Positions 17,596-26,913 of a stretch of DNA of 64,000 bases are shown here, piece after piece. Both the position numbers and the translations under genes were made by a program. Under the pieces are notes generated by a model. It saw only the letters and a program-made list of their open reading frames with translations. It had not been told where the DNA came from and made no database searches. This stretch comes from Bacteroidales bacterium (GTDB lineage: Bacteria; Bacteroidota; Bacteroidia; Bacteroidales; WCHB1-69). Numbering within the stretch: the stretch's first letter is position 1; each line of letters opens with the position of its first letter. The stretch is from NCBI GenBank assembly GCA_017394765.1, contig JAFPXF010000026.1, positions 1-64,000 of the forward strand. Direction: 5' to 3'.

Positions 17596-18618
17596 TTATT
17601 GTTGTCTTTTAATGGAATTGATATGGAGCATTTCCAGAAATTGTTCTATGAACTCCTGATATTGAGCGTCTTGCCCGTCTTTTAGATAACGTTTTCGGAC
17701 CTGCGCCCATTGTTGGGGTTGCACCACAGGCAGATTATTGTCGCGCTTGATGCGGGCAATTTCATCGACTATATGAAAGCGCATGGCCAAAAGCTCGCTG
17801 AGCTGGGTATCGACATTTTCAAGCAAGGCGCGTTGCTTGACAAGATCACGGTTGGGGACATTGGTCTTGAAACTCAGTGTTTCAACAAGTTCAGCCCACT
17901 GCCGCGGGGTGAGTTGCTGTTCAGCGTCGCTGAGGGCCTGTTCGGGATGGGCATGGCACTCCATCATCAGACCGTCAAAGCCGTATGCCAGTGCCAATTG
18001 GGACATTTGCGCGATCCAGCGAGTGTGTCCGCAGATATGCGACGGATCGCAAAGAATTGGCAACTCGGGAAACTGCACCTTTAGCTCAATCGGGATTTCC
18101 CAACGGGGGGCGTTGCGATATACATTTTCCGTGCTGTCGGCAAAGCCACGATGTACAGCCATCACCTTCGTCACATCGGCATGGAGAAATCGCTCCACAT
18201 TGCCAGCCCAGAGCTTAAAGTCGGGCACCATCGGGTTTTTCACCAAAACAGTGACAGGCGCGCCCTGCACGGCATCAGCGATTTCCTGTACGGTTGCGGG
18301 ATTCACGCTGGTACGGGCCCCCACCCAGAATGCGGAGATGCCATGCTTCAGGCACAGCTCCACTTGGTGAGGCGTCATCACCTCCACACACACAGGGAAA
18401 CCAAATTGCCTCTGCACCTCAGCCAACCATGGAAGCGCCGCCTCACCCATCCCCTCAAAGCTGTCGGGCCTGCTGCGCGGTTTCCACACACCCGCCCGGT
18501 AAAATGCCAACTGCCAGCCATGCGCACGAACCTCCTCCTGCAACTGGGCGGCGGTGTCCAGCAGTTGACGCTCGCTTTCAGCGGCGCAAGGCCCGGCAAT
18601 CAAAATTTCAGAATTCAA
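17596..18618 (-). CDS. Bifunctional DAHP synthase / chorismate mutase type II
   Basis: 340 residues. The N-terminal ~250 residues are a type Ib DAHP synthase barrel: IAGPCAAES (7-15), FWVGARTSVNPATVQ, LVKNPMVPD, CDPSHICGH and MMECHAHPEQALSD. It condenses PEP and erythrose-4-phosphate as the first step of aromatic amino-acid synthesis. The C-terminal ~90 residues are an AroQ-type helical chorismate mutase (RDLVKQRALLENVDTQLSEL and the later RKRYLKDGQ). This gene order of domains is characteristic of Bacteroidota, where the mutase part also mediates feedback control. It starts 11 bases after the stop of the 1499-residue gene. Confidence 0.92.
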   Translation of the reverse strand: MNSEILIAGPCAAESERQLLDTAAQLQEEVRAHGWQLAFYRAGVWKPRSRPDSFEGMGEAALPWLAEVQRQFGFPVCVEVMTPHQVELCLKHGISAFWVGARTSVNPATVQEIADAVQGAPVTVLVKNPMVPDFKLWAGNVERFLHADVTKVMAVHRGFADSTENVYRNAPRWEIPIELKVQFPELPILCDPSHICGHTRWIAQMSQLALAYGFDGLMMECHAHPEQALSDAEQQLTPRQWAELVETLSFKTNVPNRDLVKQRALLENVDTQLSELLAMRFHIVDEIARIKRDNNLPVVQPQQWAQVRKRYLKDGQDAQYQEFIEQFLEMLHINSIKRQQ

Positions 18619-18629
18619 AGTTCAAGATA

Positions 18630-21600
18630 TTATTCCTCATCCTGTTGTTGCACCTCCTCTTCCTCCTCTTCCTCCACATTGGTGAAGTAGTTCTTCACAA
18701 ATTTGTTTTTCCAACCACGGTTGCCCAATTTGTAGGAGAAGGACGGAAGACCGGCAGCATTGTCAGGTGCTAACGAACGATTCTTCGGTTTAGTATTCTT
18801 GATGGCATTGTTGAAGTTCATGTCTGACGAGAAGGCGGAAACCACATTGTTGTCAAACTGGAAGTAATAGAATTCGTTGCCCATCTCAAAATAGACATAC
18901 AGCTTGTTACGCGACCCGCGTTTCTCCACCACGATGCGTCCCGGTACCATCTTATAGAGCGTGCGTCCGCCACAAATAATCAACGGCAGTGTTGTCTGCG
19001 ACTTGAAAGTCGAAAGATCCTTGTCCCACACAAAGTCAATGTTGGAGAACATGAACTTCACCTGGAGTGCTTCGGGGAGACGACGGTTGCTGCCAAGGGC
19101 GGCGCTCCGCATGTAACGCTCGTATTCTGTCTTGCCCAATATGTCGAACAATGCCTCGTCGTAGGCCTCGTCTCCGGAGACATCCACAAACTCCAACTCG
19201 ATGTTGTTCTCCATCGCCTTGTGCATCATGCGCATACAGTCATCGTTGAAGAAGAAGTTGATGGAAGTGGTTGCGAACATTTCAGCAGAATCGGCAGACA
19301 TGTAGTTGATAATGGTACCATTTGTGTTGAAATCTACACGGCCCAACTTGGCGCCGATGTCGATTTTACCCTTGCCGATGGAGACGCAGTCGTCAGTGCG
19401 CAGGGTGATGATATTGCCACGGGCCGTCGAGTCGGTCAGCTTTTCCTTGGAGGCGGCGCGGAACTCGCGGTTCTCCTTGTCGTATGTGATGTATCCATAG
19501 ACGGTGATGTAGTCGGCATCATTACGCTGGTGCTTGGCATGGCCGAAAGCAGTATAGATGCGCCCCGTGACATTGGAGGAGGAGATGGAAACCTTGACGG
19601 GAAGCTCCTGCATGTCCTTGGTACGCTCGTGTATCTGTAACATGATGTTGTTGGGATCGACCTGTTGCAGGATTTTCATGCGCGCATGCTGTACAGTGTC
19701 GCAACCCGTACGGATCTCGACACCGCCGAAATAGGAAAGGAACGGTTGGGTGCTGTGCAACTCGGCACGCCCGTCGAACCCGAACTGGTCGCTGAATTGG
19801 AAATTCTTCTCCAAGGGAATCTTGGCGTCGCCGACAGTCTCCTTTATATAATATATGGTATCAAAATAGAGAGTCTGTTTCCGTTGCTCGGCATCAATGT
19901 AGTCGTAAAAGCCGTTGGCATAAAAACGGGTGACCGTCTGGATGCGAGTGTTGCAGTCGTAAAGCTCATGGTATTTGTTTTCGCGGCCGGCGAGGATGCG
20001 TGACTGCTGCAGGCGGTCCATGGCCGCCTTCTTTCGGATGATGACATCTCCATTTTTAGGCGTGACGGCGGCATCGCCCACATTGATGTACCGGACACCG
20101 TGAGCGTAGATGATGTTTTGGGTAAAATCAAACTCCGCGCTCAAGGCACCGAAACGGTAGCCCACGGAAGGGTCGGCGGCAAAAAGTTCATTGCCTGGCT
20201 CAGGCGTCATGTCCACCAAGTCGCGAATGGGCGTGTTGTCAATATCGACATCCTTGTGCGGATCATCCCACTGGAAGCGCAGCAAGGTGGAGTCAATGGG
20301 ATCCCAATAGAACTCGTGGGCGTTGGTCTTGATTTCATTTTTGACAAAATAGACCTCGGAGGCTTTGCCATTGGCCACAAAATGACCTTTTCGGGTCTTG
20401 AAATCAACATGCGAGTTGTAGTTGTCGGTGGTGAAAGCAATGTTGTCGTTTCCGTTGCTGATATCGTAAATGCGCAAGTCTGACGTGTCGGCATTGACCT
20501 CGTGGTGTTTGAAGGCAAAGAGCTTGGAGGTGATGTCCGCACGGTTGAACTTGAAGACCCCCGTGCCGTACATGCCATGCGGTGTGATTTTGGAATTGCC
20601 CACCAGCTCTGTTTCCCCGAAGATGGCTATGGGATTTTTGCGGGAATGAATGAACATCTGATCTTGATAAGGCTCCCAATGGAGATAGGCGTCATCCACA
20701 GCGGCAGGCGGAAATTCTGTGCCGGCAAGCTGCTCGTCCACGCGATGCTGGTCAGCGGAACCATTGGTGGAATCAAGGTAGAAGACCAAGCTGTCGGACA
20801 CCGTGTGGGAGGTCACATAGTCAATGGTACCCTTGCCTCTAAGTCCCATGTTGCTGAGGTCAATAACACCCTGATAGTTTCCTTTGCCCTCATACATGGG
20901 CAAGCCCGAGGTCCTGTGTCGCATACCTAACGAGAAGTCAGGACGGACCTGCAAAGGCTCCGCTATGTCGGGAAAAATGCCGCCGGAGACCAATGCGCCC
21001 GTGAATTTCATGGAGTCAATCTCAAAGTTGTCAAGATTGACGATACGGAATTGGTCCACGGCATAGAAGAACCGATTGCGGTCATAGACACCATTCAGCA
21101 CATAGGGTTGGTCGTAGAAGACTTTGCCGCCTTTTCGGGCCTCGAAGATGGGATAGTCGGGATAGTCCACCATGCCGCTCTTGTTGCCGGGCACATCAAT
21201 ATACAGCGTGCCGGAGAGCTCCTCGATCTGGCTGCGCACACGCTGCAACTTGTAGTCGCCATACATGTCCATCGGACCATTTTTATCCTCAACATACATG
21301 ATGAGCGTGTCAATGACATTCATGTCCACCAGGAAACGTTCATACTCAAAGCGGCAATTGTGGGTCACAAAATCAAACAAGCCGCCAATAACACGTCCGG
21401 AAAAGACCATGTCGCGGTTTTTCTTGACTGTCACCATCTCGTTCATGGGATAGACGTTCACAATCTGCGGGTCGCTGAGCACGAAAAACTCACAGCCCGT
21501 GATGCGCAGGTCATTGGTCAGCATGTCAAGCGAGGCGTAATGGCTCTTGGATTCCAGACGAATGTAGTCGTAGTCCTTCTTTTTGACCTGATTGTTGAGA

Positions 21601-23129
21601 TAACGGGAAATTTTACTGCGGTAGTGCAGTTGGTTGTTGTTGATGTCGTATTCAATAAAGCCGCGTGCGGCAAAGTCCACCATCATGGCCTTGATGTCCA
21701 AGGGCGGTTTATTGAACCACAAGATGACATCCTCAATGGTGACGGGCTCGTATCCGGCGCTGTTGAAAAGCTGCCAGAGCGTGTATAGCGGATTCACGTT
21801 GTTGTAACCCGCTATTTCGTGCATCACCGACTCGTCATAATAATTGTATGACTCGAAAAAAGCGGAATGCTCAGCGGTTTGTCCCACGATGGGGCGGAAT
21901 TCGATGCGCTTGTCGTTGGTGTTCCACTGCATGGATTCCACATATATGTCCAATTTGTGATAGGAGTCGAAGAAAGGGGAACGGCCCACACCCTGTTTGG
22001 GGCGGGAAATGAGGAGGTCTTTGGTCTCGTTGTCGTACTTGAAATTTGCAGCAGGATGGTATATGGAGTCTTCTTCGAGGTAGATGCTCACCTTGGCATC
22101 CTCGGAGAGCAGGTTGGTGGGCTTGATGAGAAAACTATGGGAAAGGGCACGGATGATGACGTTGCCTTCCTTGCGGATGGTGATGGAGGCCAGCGTGTCG
22201 CCTTCCGTGGAGCCGAAGATGGAGGCTCCGCGCAGTTCAAAACCGCCCACATAGTCCACATCGGGGTAGAGATTGGGAATCGCCAACATACGGCTGTTGC
22301 TGACAAATCGAGGGTAGGCCGCCTTTTCCTCCGTTGTGGGCAGCGAAGCCTTGTACTCCACCCGCCCAGCGATAGGACCGCTGAAAAGCGCAGGATAGTG
22401 GAATGTGACATTCTCCGCCCTCACCTGCGGATAGCGCAGGTCTATTTCGTAATTGCCGAGCTCGGCGCGCACGCTCAAGTCCAGTCCGGCACGGTCCCAG
22501 AACACCTTGCCCCCCTTGGCGGCAAATTTCAGCCGGGCAGGGAAATAACGTCCGCCCACATCCACCACCTCAAAACTGTCCTTCTTGGAGGAAGCCACCA
22601 AATTGATGTCCTTGAAGTCAAAATAGGGCTCTTGGTCAAATCCCATCTTGTCGGCATAACCCATGGCAATCCAGCGCACGTTGTCATCGTCGTTAAGATA
22701 GTTTTTCTTGAAAAAAATCTCGTACAACTTCATTTTGTTTGGAAACTGTGTCTGCGTGTGAGTGGCATGATACTCTACAAACTGATTCCAAAGGCCGAGT
22801 TCATCTGCAAAATCGCTTGCCGTGAAAGCCATGTAAGCATGTATGAACGACTCAAACTGCGGAAAAGGTCGGAACTTGCGCTTCAACAGCTTGTTGGCCT
22901 CCCCGATAAAGGCCTCCTGCGCATCGGGATTGATGCCCGCAGTCCAATATTCCGTGAACTCTTTCAACAGGGCGTCCGCCTCTTTCTGCCGGTCTTTGTT
23001 GGCAGAAGACAAATACTCCTTCATCTCATTGACGGTCAAGGTCGGGTCCTGAGAAAACGAAGTGAACCGCTGTGCGTTGACCATCAGCGTCAAGCACAGC
23101 ACAATCAGGAAAACAATGTATTTTTTCAT
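18630..23129 (-). CDS. Very large secreted beta-rich protein of unknown function
   Basis: 1499 residues from MKKYIVFLIVL, a Sec signal peptide cut near VNAQ; the in-frame upstream extension overlaps prmA and is rejected. The protein has a helical N-terminal ~150 residues, then >1200 residues of alternating short strands with repeated phrases such as 'xGxVxYD', GRAELHS, GKGKIDIGA and GKGTIDYVT. This gives the impression of stacked beta-jellyroll or OstA/LptA-like units, but no repeat can be aligned with certainty by eye. The C-terminus is a run of Glu (EEEEEEE) and ends QQQDEE. I believe it is a conserved uncharacterised Bacteroidales envelope protein. prmA lies 2 bases upstream, AroF-CM 11 bases downstream. 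No T9SS domain is present. Confidence 0.85.
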   Translation of the reverse strand: MKKYIVFLIVLCLTLMVNAQRFTSFSQDPTLTVNEMKEYLSSANKDRQKEADALLKEFTEYWTAGINPDAQEAFIGEANKLLKRKFRPFPQFESFIHAYMAFTASDFADELGLWNQFVEYHATHTQTQFPNKMKLYEIFFKKNYLNDDDNVRWIAMGYADKMGFDQEPYFDFKDINLVASSKKDSFEVVDVGGRYFPARLKFAAKGGKVFWDRAGLDLSVRAELGNYEIDLRYPQVRAENVTFHYPALFSGPIAGRVEYKASLPTTEEKAAYPRFVSNSRMLAIPNLYPDVDYVGGFELRGASIFGSTEGDTLASITIRKEGNVIIRALSHSFLIKPTNLLSEDAKVSIYLEEDSIYHPAANFKYDNETKDLLISRPKQGVGRSPFFDSYHKLDIYVESMQWNTNDKRIEFRPIVGQTAEHSAFFESYNYYDESVMHEIAGYNNVNPLYTLWQLFNSAGYEPVTIEDVILWFNKPPLDIKAMMVDFAARGFIEYDINNNQLHYRSKISRYLNNQVKKKDYDYIRLESKSHYASLDMLTNDLRITGCEFFVLSDPQIVNVYPMNEMVTVKKNRDMVFSGRVIGGLFDFVTHNCRFEYERFLVDMNVIDTLIMYVEDKNGPMDMYGDYKLQRVRSQIEELSGTLYIDVPGNKSGMVDYPDYPIFEARKGGKVFYDQPYVLNGVYDRNRFFYAVDQFRIVNLDNFEIDSMKFTGALVSGGIFPDIAEPLQVRPDFSLGMRHRTSGLPMYEGKGNYQGVIDLSNMGLRGKGTIDYVTSHTVSDSLVFYLDSTNGSADQHRVDEQLAGTEFPPAAVDDAYLHWEPYQDQMFIHSRKNPIAIFGETELVGNSKITPHGMYGTGVFKFNRADITSKLFAFKHHEVNADTSDLRIYDISNGNDNIAFTTDNYNSHVDFKTRKGHFVANGKASEVYFVKNEIKTNAHEFYWDPIDSTLLRFQWDDPHKDVDIDNTPIRDLVDMTPEPGNELFAADPSVGYRFGALSAEFDFTQNIIYAHGVRYINVGDAAVTPKNGDVIIRKKAAMDRLQQSRILAGRENKYHELYDCNTRIQTVTRFYANGFYDYIDAEQRKQTLYFDTIYYIKETVGDAKIPLEKNFQFSDQFGFDGRAELHSTQPFLSYFGGVEIRTGCDTVQHARMKILQQVDPNNIMLQIHERTKDMQELPVKVSISSSNVTGRIYTAFGHAKHQRNDADYITVYGYITYDKENREFRAASKEKLTDSTARGNIITLRTDDCVSIGKGKIDIGAKLGRVDFNTNGTIINYMSADSAEMFATTSINFFFNDDCMRMMHKAMENNIELEFVDVSGDEAYDEALFDILGKTEYERYMRSAALGSNRRLPEALQVKFMFSNIDFVWDKDLSTFKSQTTLPLIICGGRTLYKMVPGRIVVEKRGSRNKLYVYFEMGNEFYYFQFDNNVVSAFSSDMNFNNAIKNTKPKNRSLAPDNAAGLPSFSYKLGNRGWKNKFVKNYFTNVEEEEEEEVQQQDEE

Positions 23130-23131
23130 AG

Positions 23132-23977
23132 TCAGACTTTGCTGAATTTTGCGGCTGCCCAATTGTCCATCACCCGATGGGAATCGTACAGCATTCCATT
23201 TTCCAAACAGCACCGGCGCAGGATTTCAAGGTCTTTTCCGTTGTAAAACCCGCTGATGAACAGCAATCCGCCCTCTTTGAGGCTTTTTGCATAAACCGGA
23301 ATGTCGTTCATGAGGATGTTGCGATTGATGTTGGCAAAGATGACATCAAATGTGTGGTCCCCAATCAAGGTGGCATCGCCCAACAGAACCTCAATGTCCT
23401 CACAATGATTGCGGGCGGTGTTTTCAAGGCAGTTTCGGTAAGCCCACTCGTCATTGTCGATGGCGGTGACGGGATGTGCGCCGCATATATGCGCCAAAAT
23501 CGCCAACACCCCCGTGCCAGACCCCATGTCCAGCACCGATTTGTTCAGCAGATTCGTCTCCATCACATACTCGGCCATTTGGTACGTCGTGGCATGTTTG
23601 GCCGTGCCGAACGACATCTTGGGTTCAATGACAATGTCGAATTCCATGCCGGGGCGTTCCGGATGGAACGGGGCCCGCACATAGCACCGACCGTCTATGA
23701 CCACGGGCGTGTAGTTGGATTCCCACTCCTGATTCCAGTCGCGATCGGGCATTTCTTGTGCGGACCAAGCAACCCGCACATCCGGAAATTCATGGTTTTC
23801 AACCACTTCCTGGATTGCCTCCTCGTTATAGTCTTTGGTGGGCATGTAACAAAGGAGCTCTCCTTCCTGCTCGCCCTCCATGAAACTGTCGCATCCAAGG
23901 TCGGCCATCATTGACGTGAAAACATCCACCCACGGCTCGGCGGGTGTGATGGTAAGTTTTATTTCTGTGTATTGCAT
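23132..23977 (-). CDS. prmA: Ribosomal protein L11 methyltransferase
   Basis: 281 residues from MQYTEIKL; the frame continues to 24094 but overlaps the upstream gene and lacks homology. PrmA trimethylates ribosomal protein L11. The N-terminal ~85 residues form the substrate-binding domain. The linker WESNYTPVVIDGRCYVRAPFH and the Rossmann motif DMGSGTGVLAI (150-160) follow, then FANINRNILMNDIP, the counterpart of the NPPY-like catalytic loop, which in Bacteroidota PrmA reads NINRN. Gaps to neighbours are 32 and 2 bases, so it belongs to the five-gene minus run. Confidence 0.92.
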   Translation of the reverse strand: MQYTEIKLTITPAEPWVDVFTSMMADLGCDSFMEGEQEGELLCYMPTKDYNEEAIQEVVENHEFPDVRVAWSAQEMPDRDWNQEWESNYTPVVIDGRCYVRAPFHPERPGMEFDIVIEPKMSFGTAKHATTYQMAEYVMETNLLNKSVLDMGSGTGVLAILAHICGAHPVTAIDNDEWAYRNCLENTARNHCEDIEVLLGDATLIGDHTFDVIFANINRNILMNDIPVYAKSLKEGGLLFISGFYNGKDLEILRRCCLENGMLYDSHRVMDNWAAAKFSKV

Positions 23978-24009
23978 AGGTTCTTGGTTTCTTTGTTTTT
24001 TCGATCTCT

Positions 24010-25503
24010 CTATTCGAGCGGGCGGCCGGCTGTGGTGAACCAAAGCACATCCTCCTCCTTGGTTTTCTTGTTGAAGATGAAAACCTTGTAACAATTCAAC
24101 CGCTCGGCGACCTTGCGCACCGTGTAGAATTCCGTGGCCTTATAGTTCTTGTAGTTCTTCTTGATGTAATCCTGGATGGTGGAGGAAAGATTCTCCAACT
24201 TGCCCATAAGCATGGTTTCCACGATTTCACCATAGCTGTTGAAGACACATATTTCCTTGCCTTTGGCACTGAAAAAGATGGCCTGATAGTTCATGTCGTC
24301 ATCCTCTTTCCACTCCACGTTGGTGGCGCGCGGATATTTGAGCTTGAAGGCGGCTTTCACCGGTTCGGGAATGTTTTTGTTGTCATCTTTCCCGGCCGTC
24401 ATGTTCACCCTCTCGTTATACAGGTCAAGAGCGGCATCCTCGGTCAAGCTCTGCGGATTGCCTTCGTCCATCTGGTCTTCCGGATGAATGGTCTGAAGCA
24501 ATTTGCCCGATTTGTCGAAGATGACAGTGGTCACCAATTTGGTCTTGAAGTTGGCCTTCTCGTAAAAATCAACCAAAGTCTTGTCCTGCTTGTCGGCACG
24601 TTGCTCACGAATGGCCATCTTGAACTTGAATCCTTTGTAGAAATCGTTGAGATGCTTGAGCATGGGCCCGGTGACAGCCTCCTCCGGCAAAACGGTTAAG
24701 GTCTTGTCCCACACTCCGCCAGGCTTGATATAGACGGCCGTCTTTTTACCGGAATAGACGCATTTGGCCAAATAAGCACTGTCCGTCTGAAACCAGTTGA
24801 GTTCTTCGGGGTGAAGAACTTTCTTGGTCAAGGACTTCACGACGACTTCGGGCACCTCGCTCGCGGCGATGGCCTCGTTGCCATACGAGTCGGAAACATC
24901 CTCCACAGGTTTTTCCTTTTTGGGCTTTTCGGGTTTGGGTTCTTTTTCAACAACTTCCTTTTCAGGTTTGGGAGATGGTGTCCGTGCTGCCGGTTTCTCC
25001 GCATCGGCCAAGGGATCCTGGAAATCCTCCGGATCAGTACGGCTCAGGAGCTCGTTGCGGCCTGTGGTGCTGAACAACAGCACCGACGACTTGGCACCCA
25101 CGCCATCGGGCTTCACCTCGACATAATACTGGGCTTTTTCATCCTCTTTTTCCTGAAGACACGAAACCGACACGATGAAGTCCGGATAGTTCGTCTTCAC
25201 ATACTCCGTGATGGTGGGGGGCAGCTCATTCCGGGGAATGAAGAAATGAGTGTAGATCCACTGGCCATCCTCAGAAATGACCACCTTGCCGTTGGTGCCT
25301 TCGTCCTTGACCGAAGCCACGTAATTCTCGCCATCTTTGGCCCAGCCCATCACTTTGACGTAGGGATACTGAAACTCGAGCGTTTGGGTAACATCGGCTG
25401 GTACATCGGCAGTCTTGAGCTTTTGCGCGGACAATGGGGATGAAAAAAACGCAATTGCTTGTATTGCAACAATTAAGAGCAAAATTTGGAATGATTTTCT
25501 CAT
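24010..25503 (-). CDS. Secreted protein with three PepSY-like (BLIP-like) domains
   Basis: 497 residues with a Sec signal peptide ending PLSAQ (~26). Three units share the layout 'VPxxV...F...YP...W..D...Y.A.F...G....V.F...G.W': residues ~33-115 (VPADVTQTLEFQYPYVKV), ~218-290 (VPEVVVKSLTKKVL) and ~385-465 (IPEPVKAAFKLKYPRATNVEW). This is the PepSY-like/BLIP-fold pattern common in small Bacteroidota periplasmic proteins. A Pro/Lys/Glu linker (~165-205) separates units 1 and 2. Function is unknown; single-domain relatives are periplasmic and some are linked to envelope stress. It is the first gene of the run PepSY-prmA-1499aa-AroF/CM-ctpA, with its own promoter box. Confidence 0.82.
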   Translation of the reverse strand: MRKSFQILLLIVAIQAIAFFSSPLSAQKLKTADVPADVTQTLEFQYPYVKVMGWAKDGENYVASVKDEGTNGKVVISEDGQWIYTHFFIPRNELPPTITEYVKTNYPDFIVSVSCLQEKEDEKAQYYVEVKPDGVGAKSSVLLFSTTGRNELLSRTDPEDFQDPLADAEKPAARTPSPKPEKEVVEKEPKPEKPKKEKPVEDVSDSYGNEAIAASEVPEVVVKSLTKKVLHPEELNWFQTDSAYLAKCVYSGKKTAVYIKPGGVWDKTLTVLPEEAVTGPMLKHLNDFYKGFKFKMAIREQRADKQDKTLVDFYEKANFKTKLVTTVIFDKSGKLLQTIHPEDQMDEGNPQSLTEDAALDLYNERVNMTAGKDDNKNIPEPVKAAFKLKYPRATNVEWKEDDDMNYQAIFFSAKGKEICVFNSYGEIVETMLMGKLENLSSTIQDYIKKNYKNYKATEFYTVRKVAERLNCYKVFIFNKKTKEEDVLWFTTAGRPLE

Positions 25504-25531
25504 AAGATTCCTATTTTATAAAAACGAGTGA

Positions 25532-25539
25532 CAAAAATA
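25532..25539 (-). promoter_or_regulatory. Promoter -7 box TATTTTTG of the PepSY-ctpA run
   Basis: TAnnTTTG match 29 bases before the ATG at 25503, on the minus strand, in the divergent gap 25504-25662. Confidence 0.5.
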
Positions 25540-25633
25540 CAAAAATTAGCAATTCATCAACAGGCTCTCGCTGTTAGTTTTTTCACGATGAAGTGCAGAG
25601 GGCTAATCATGAACGGATGATTGCTATTTTTTG

Positions 25634-25641
25634 TATATTTG
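25634..25641 (+). promoter_or_regulatory. Promoter -7 box TATATTTG of the MGMT-like gene
   Basis: TAnnTTTG match 22 bases before ATG 25663. This placement argues against the longer reading frame that begins at 25621. Confidence 0.55.
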
Positions 25642-25662
25642 CCGCGTCTAAATTACCTGACA

Positions 25663-26274
25663 ATGAACGGATTTATGCCAAGTCGCATTTGGGTGGAGCC
25701 CATGAGCCAGGAGGAATTCCTGGGCAAGAAGAAACCACTGGTCATCCATTACAGTTTCCAAACGGCGCCGGGAGGACGCGTGCTGGTCGCATCCACATCC
25801 AAAGGGATCTGCTTCCTGATGCCTGCAGCCCTCAAATGGCTCCCCGAGGAGACCCTCAAGAGCCATTTCCCATACGCCCGTCTTCGGCACAGAAGCGTGG
25901 AGCTGCACAAAAAGGCCGCCTGGCTCCTCAAACAACGCTTTGACAAGGTTCGTGACCTCTGCCTGCATCTCTACGGCACTCCCTTCCAACTCGACGTGTG
26001 GCGCGACCTGCTGCAGATTCCCGCCGGCAAGGTGACCACCTACCTCAACATTGCCAAAAGAATCCATCGCCCGAAAGCGGCACGTCCTGTCGGACAAGCC
26101 GTGGGCGCCAACCCTGTGATGTACATCGTGCCCTGTCACCGCGTTGTATGCACCAACGGCAAGCTGGGCGGCTATCGCTGGGGCATCGTGCGAAAAGTGA
26201 AATACCTCAACAAAGAAGCCCACACCGCACCCAAAGAGAATGGGCTTAAAAATTGGGAGCCAACGCTATTTTGA
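25663..26274 (+). CDS. Methylated-DNA-protein cysteine methyltransferase family protein
   Basis: 203 residues from ATG 25663. The C-terminal ~95 residues are the Ogt/MGMT DNA-binding domain: TPFQLDVWRDLLQIPAGKVTTY, the HTH part AARPVGQAVGANPV, and the active-site PCHR (157-160) with the alkyl-accepting Cys158. The tail YRWGIVRKVKYLNKE is also conserved. The enzyme takes the methyl group of O6-methylguanine onto its Cys once and is then spent. The N-terminal part is short and unlike AraC-type Ada domains, so this is a repair protein without the Ada regulator. It is monocistronic; mntP has a separate promoter box. Confidence 0.93.
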   Translation: MNGFMPSRIWVEPMSQEEFLGKKKPLVIHYSFQTAPGGRVLVASTSKGICFLMPAALKWLPEETLKSHFPYARLRHRSVELHKKAAWLLKQRFDKVRDLCLHLYGTPFQLDVWRDLLQIPAGKVTTYLNIAKRIHRPKAARPVGQAVGANPVMYIVPCHRVVCTNGKLGGYRWGIVRKVKYLNKEAHTAPKENGLKNWEPTLF

Positions 26275-26281
26275 TTTTGTA

Positions 26282-26289
26282 TATCTTTG
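26282..26289 (+). promoter_or_regulatory. Promoter -7 box TATCTTTG of the mntP-lptC operon
   Basis: TAnnTTTG match 8 bases after the stop of the MGMT-like gene and 72 bases before mntP. The 5' leader contains a 17-codon reading frame. Confidence 0.55.
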
Positions 26290-26311
26290 CCGCTTCAAGG
26301 CCATTATCTTA

Positions 26312-26365
26312 ATGGAAAGAATTAAAACACTGGCAAACAAATACTTCAACAAAATCATCCCATGA
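26312..26365 (+). CDS. Possible 17-codon leader peptide overlapping mntP
   Basis: ATG 26312 opens a 17-codon frame reading MERIKTLANKYFNKIIP, whose TGA overlaps the mntP ATG as ATGA (26362-26365). It lies just after the promoter box. It may couple mntP translation to leader translation, or may be a chance frame in a short UTR; no Mn-sensing riboswitch (yybP-ykoY) can fit visibly in the 72-base leader. Confidence 0.3.
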   Translation: MERIKTLANKYFNKIIP

Positions 26366-26913
26366 CCTACCTTGATCTACTCCTCCTCTCCCTCAGTTTA
26401 GCCATGGACTGTTTTGCCGTAAGTTGCGCGGCGGGAGTGTTCCAGCCCAAGCTGAAAAGAGGGCAGGTCATGTTTTTCGCATTCTCCTTCGGCTTTTTTC
26501 AGGCCATGATGCCGCTGATCGGATGGTTTTGCGGGGAAGCCGTTGTCTCGCGCCTCAGCCGTGTGGCCCCGTGGATTGCGTTTCTGATCCTGCTCTTCAT
26601 CGGGGGCAAAATGCTGGTGGAAGGCATTCGCAACCGTGAGGAGGATCGCTTCGACATCACAAAGGCACGCACGGTGCTGGCACTTTCCATTGCCACGAGC
26701 ATCGACGCTCTGGCCGTGGGCTTTGGATTCGCCATGATGCAAAATGTCCGCATCGGATGGGCCGTCCTCAACATCGGAGTGGTTTCCTTCCTGATGTCGT
26801 TGCTGGGCTATGGGTTGACAAAACGCTGGAGCCACCGCATCAAAGCCAACATCGCGGAGATTGTCGGCGGCTTGGTGCTGATCGGTATTGGACTTAAGAT
26901 ATTGTTGATATGA
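26362..26913 (+). CDS. mntP: Manganese efflux pump
   Basis: 183 residues, six transmembrane segments in two three-helix repeats, the size of MntP (YebN). MntP exports Mn(II) across the inner membrane. The two conserved acidic helix motifs are visible: LSLAMDCFAVSCAAG (Asp16) in helix 1 and ATSIDALAVGFGFAM (Asp ~115) in the matching helix of the second repeat. The Gly-rich GGKMLVEG and GGLVLIGIGLKIL ends are also typical. The stop overlaps the coaX start by 4 bases (26910-26913). The link to coaX and the outer-membrane genes is positional only. Confidence 0.92.
   Translation: MTYLDLLLLSLSLAMDCFAVSCAAGVFQPKLKRGQVMFFAFSFGFFQAMMPLIGWFCGEAVVSRLSRVAPWIAFLILLFIGGKMLVEGIRNREEDRFDITKARTVLALSIATSIDALAVGFGFAMMQNVRIGWAVLNIGVVSFLMSLLGYGLTKRWSHRIKANIAEIVGGLVLIGIGLKILLI

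Noticed and set aside
25621..25662. Earlier start for the MGMT-like protein
   Set aside because: It lies upstream of and within the -7 box TATATTTG (25634-25641), so it would not be in the transcript.
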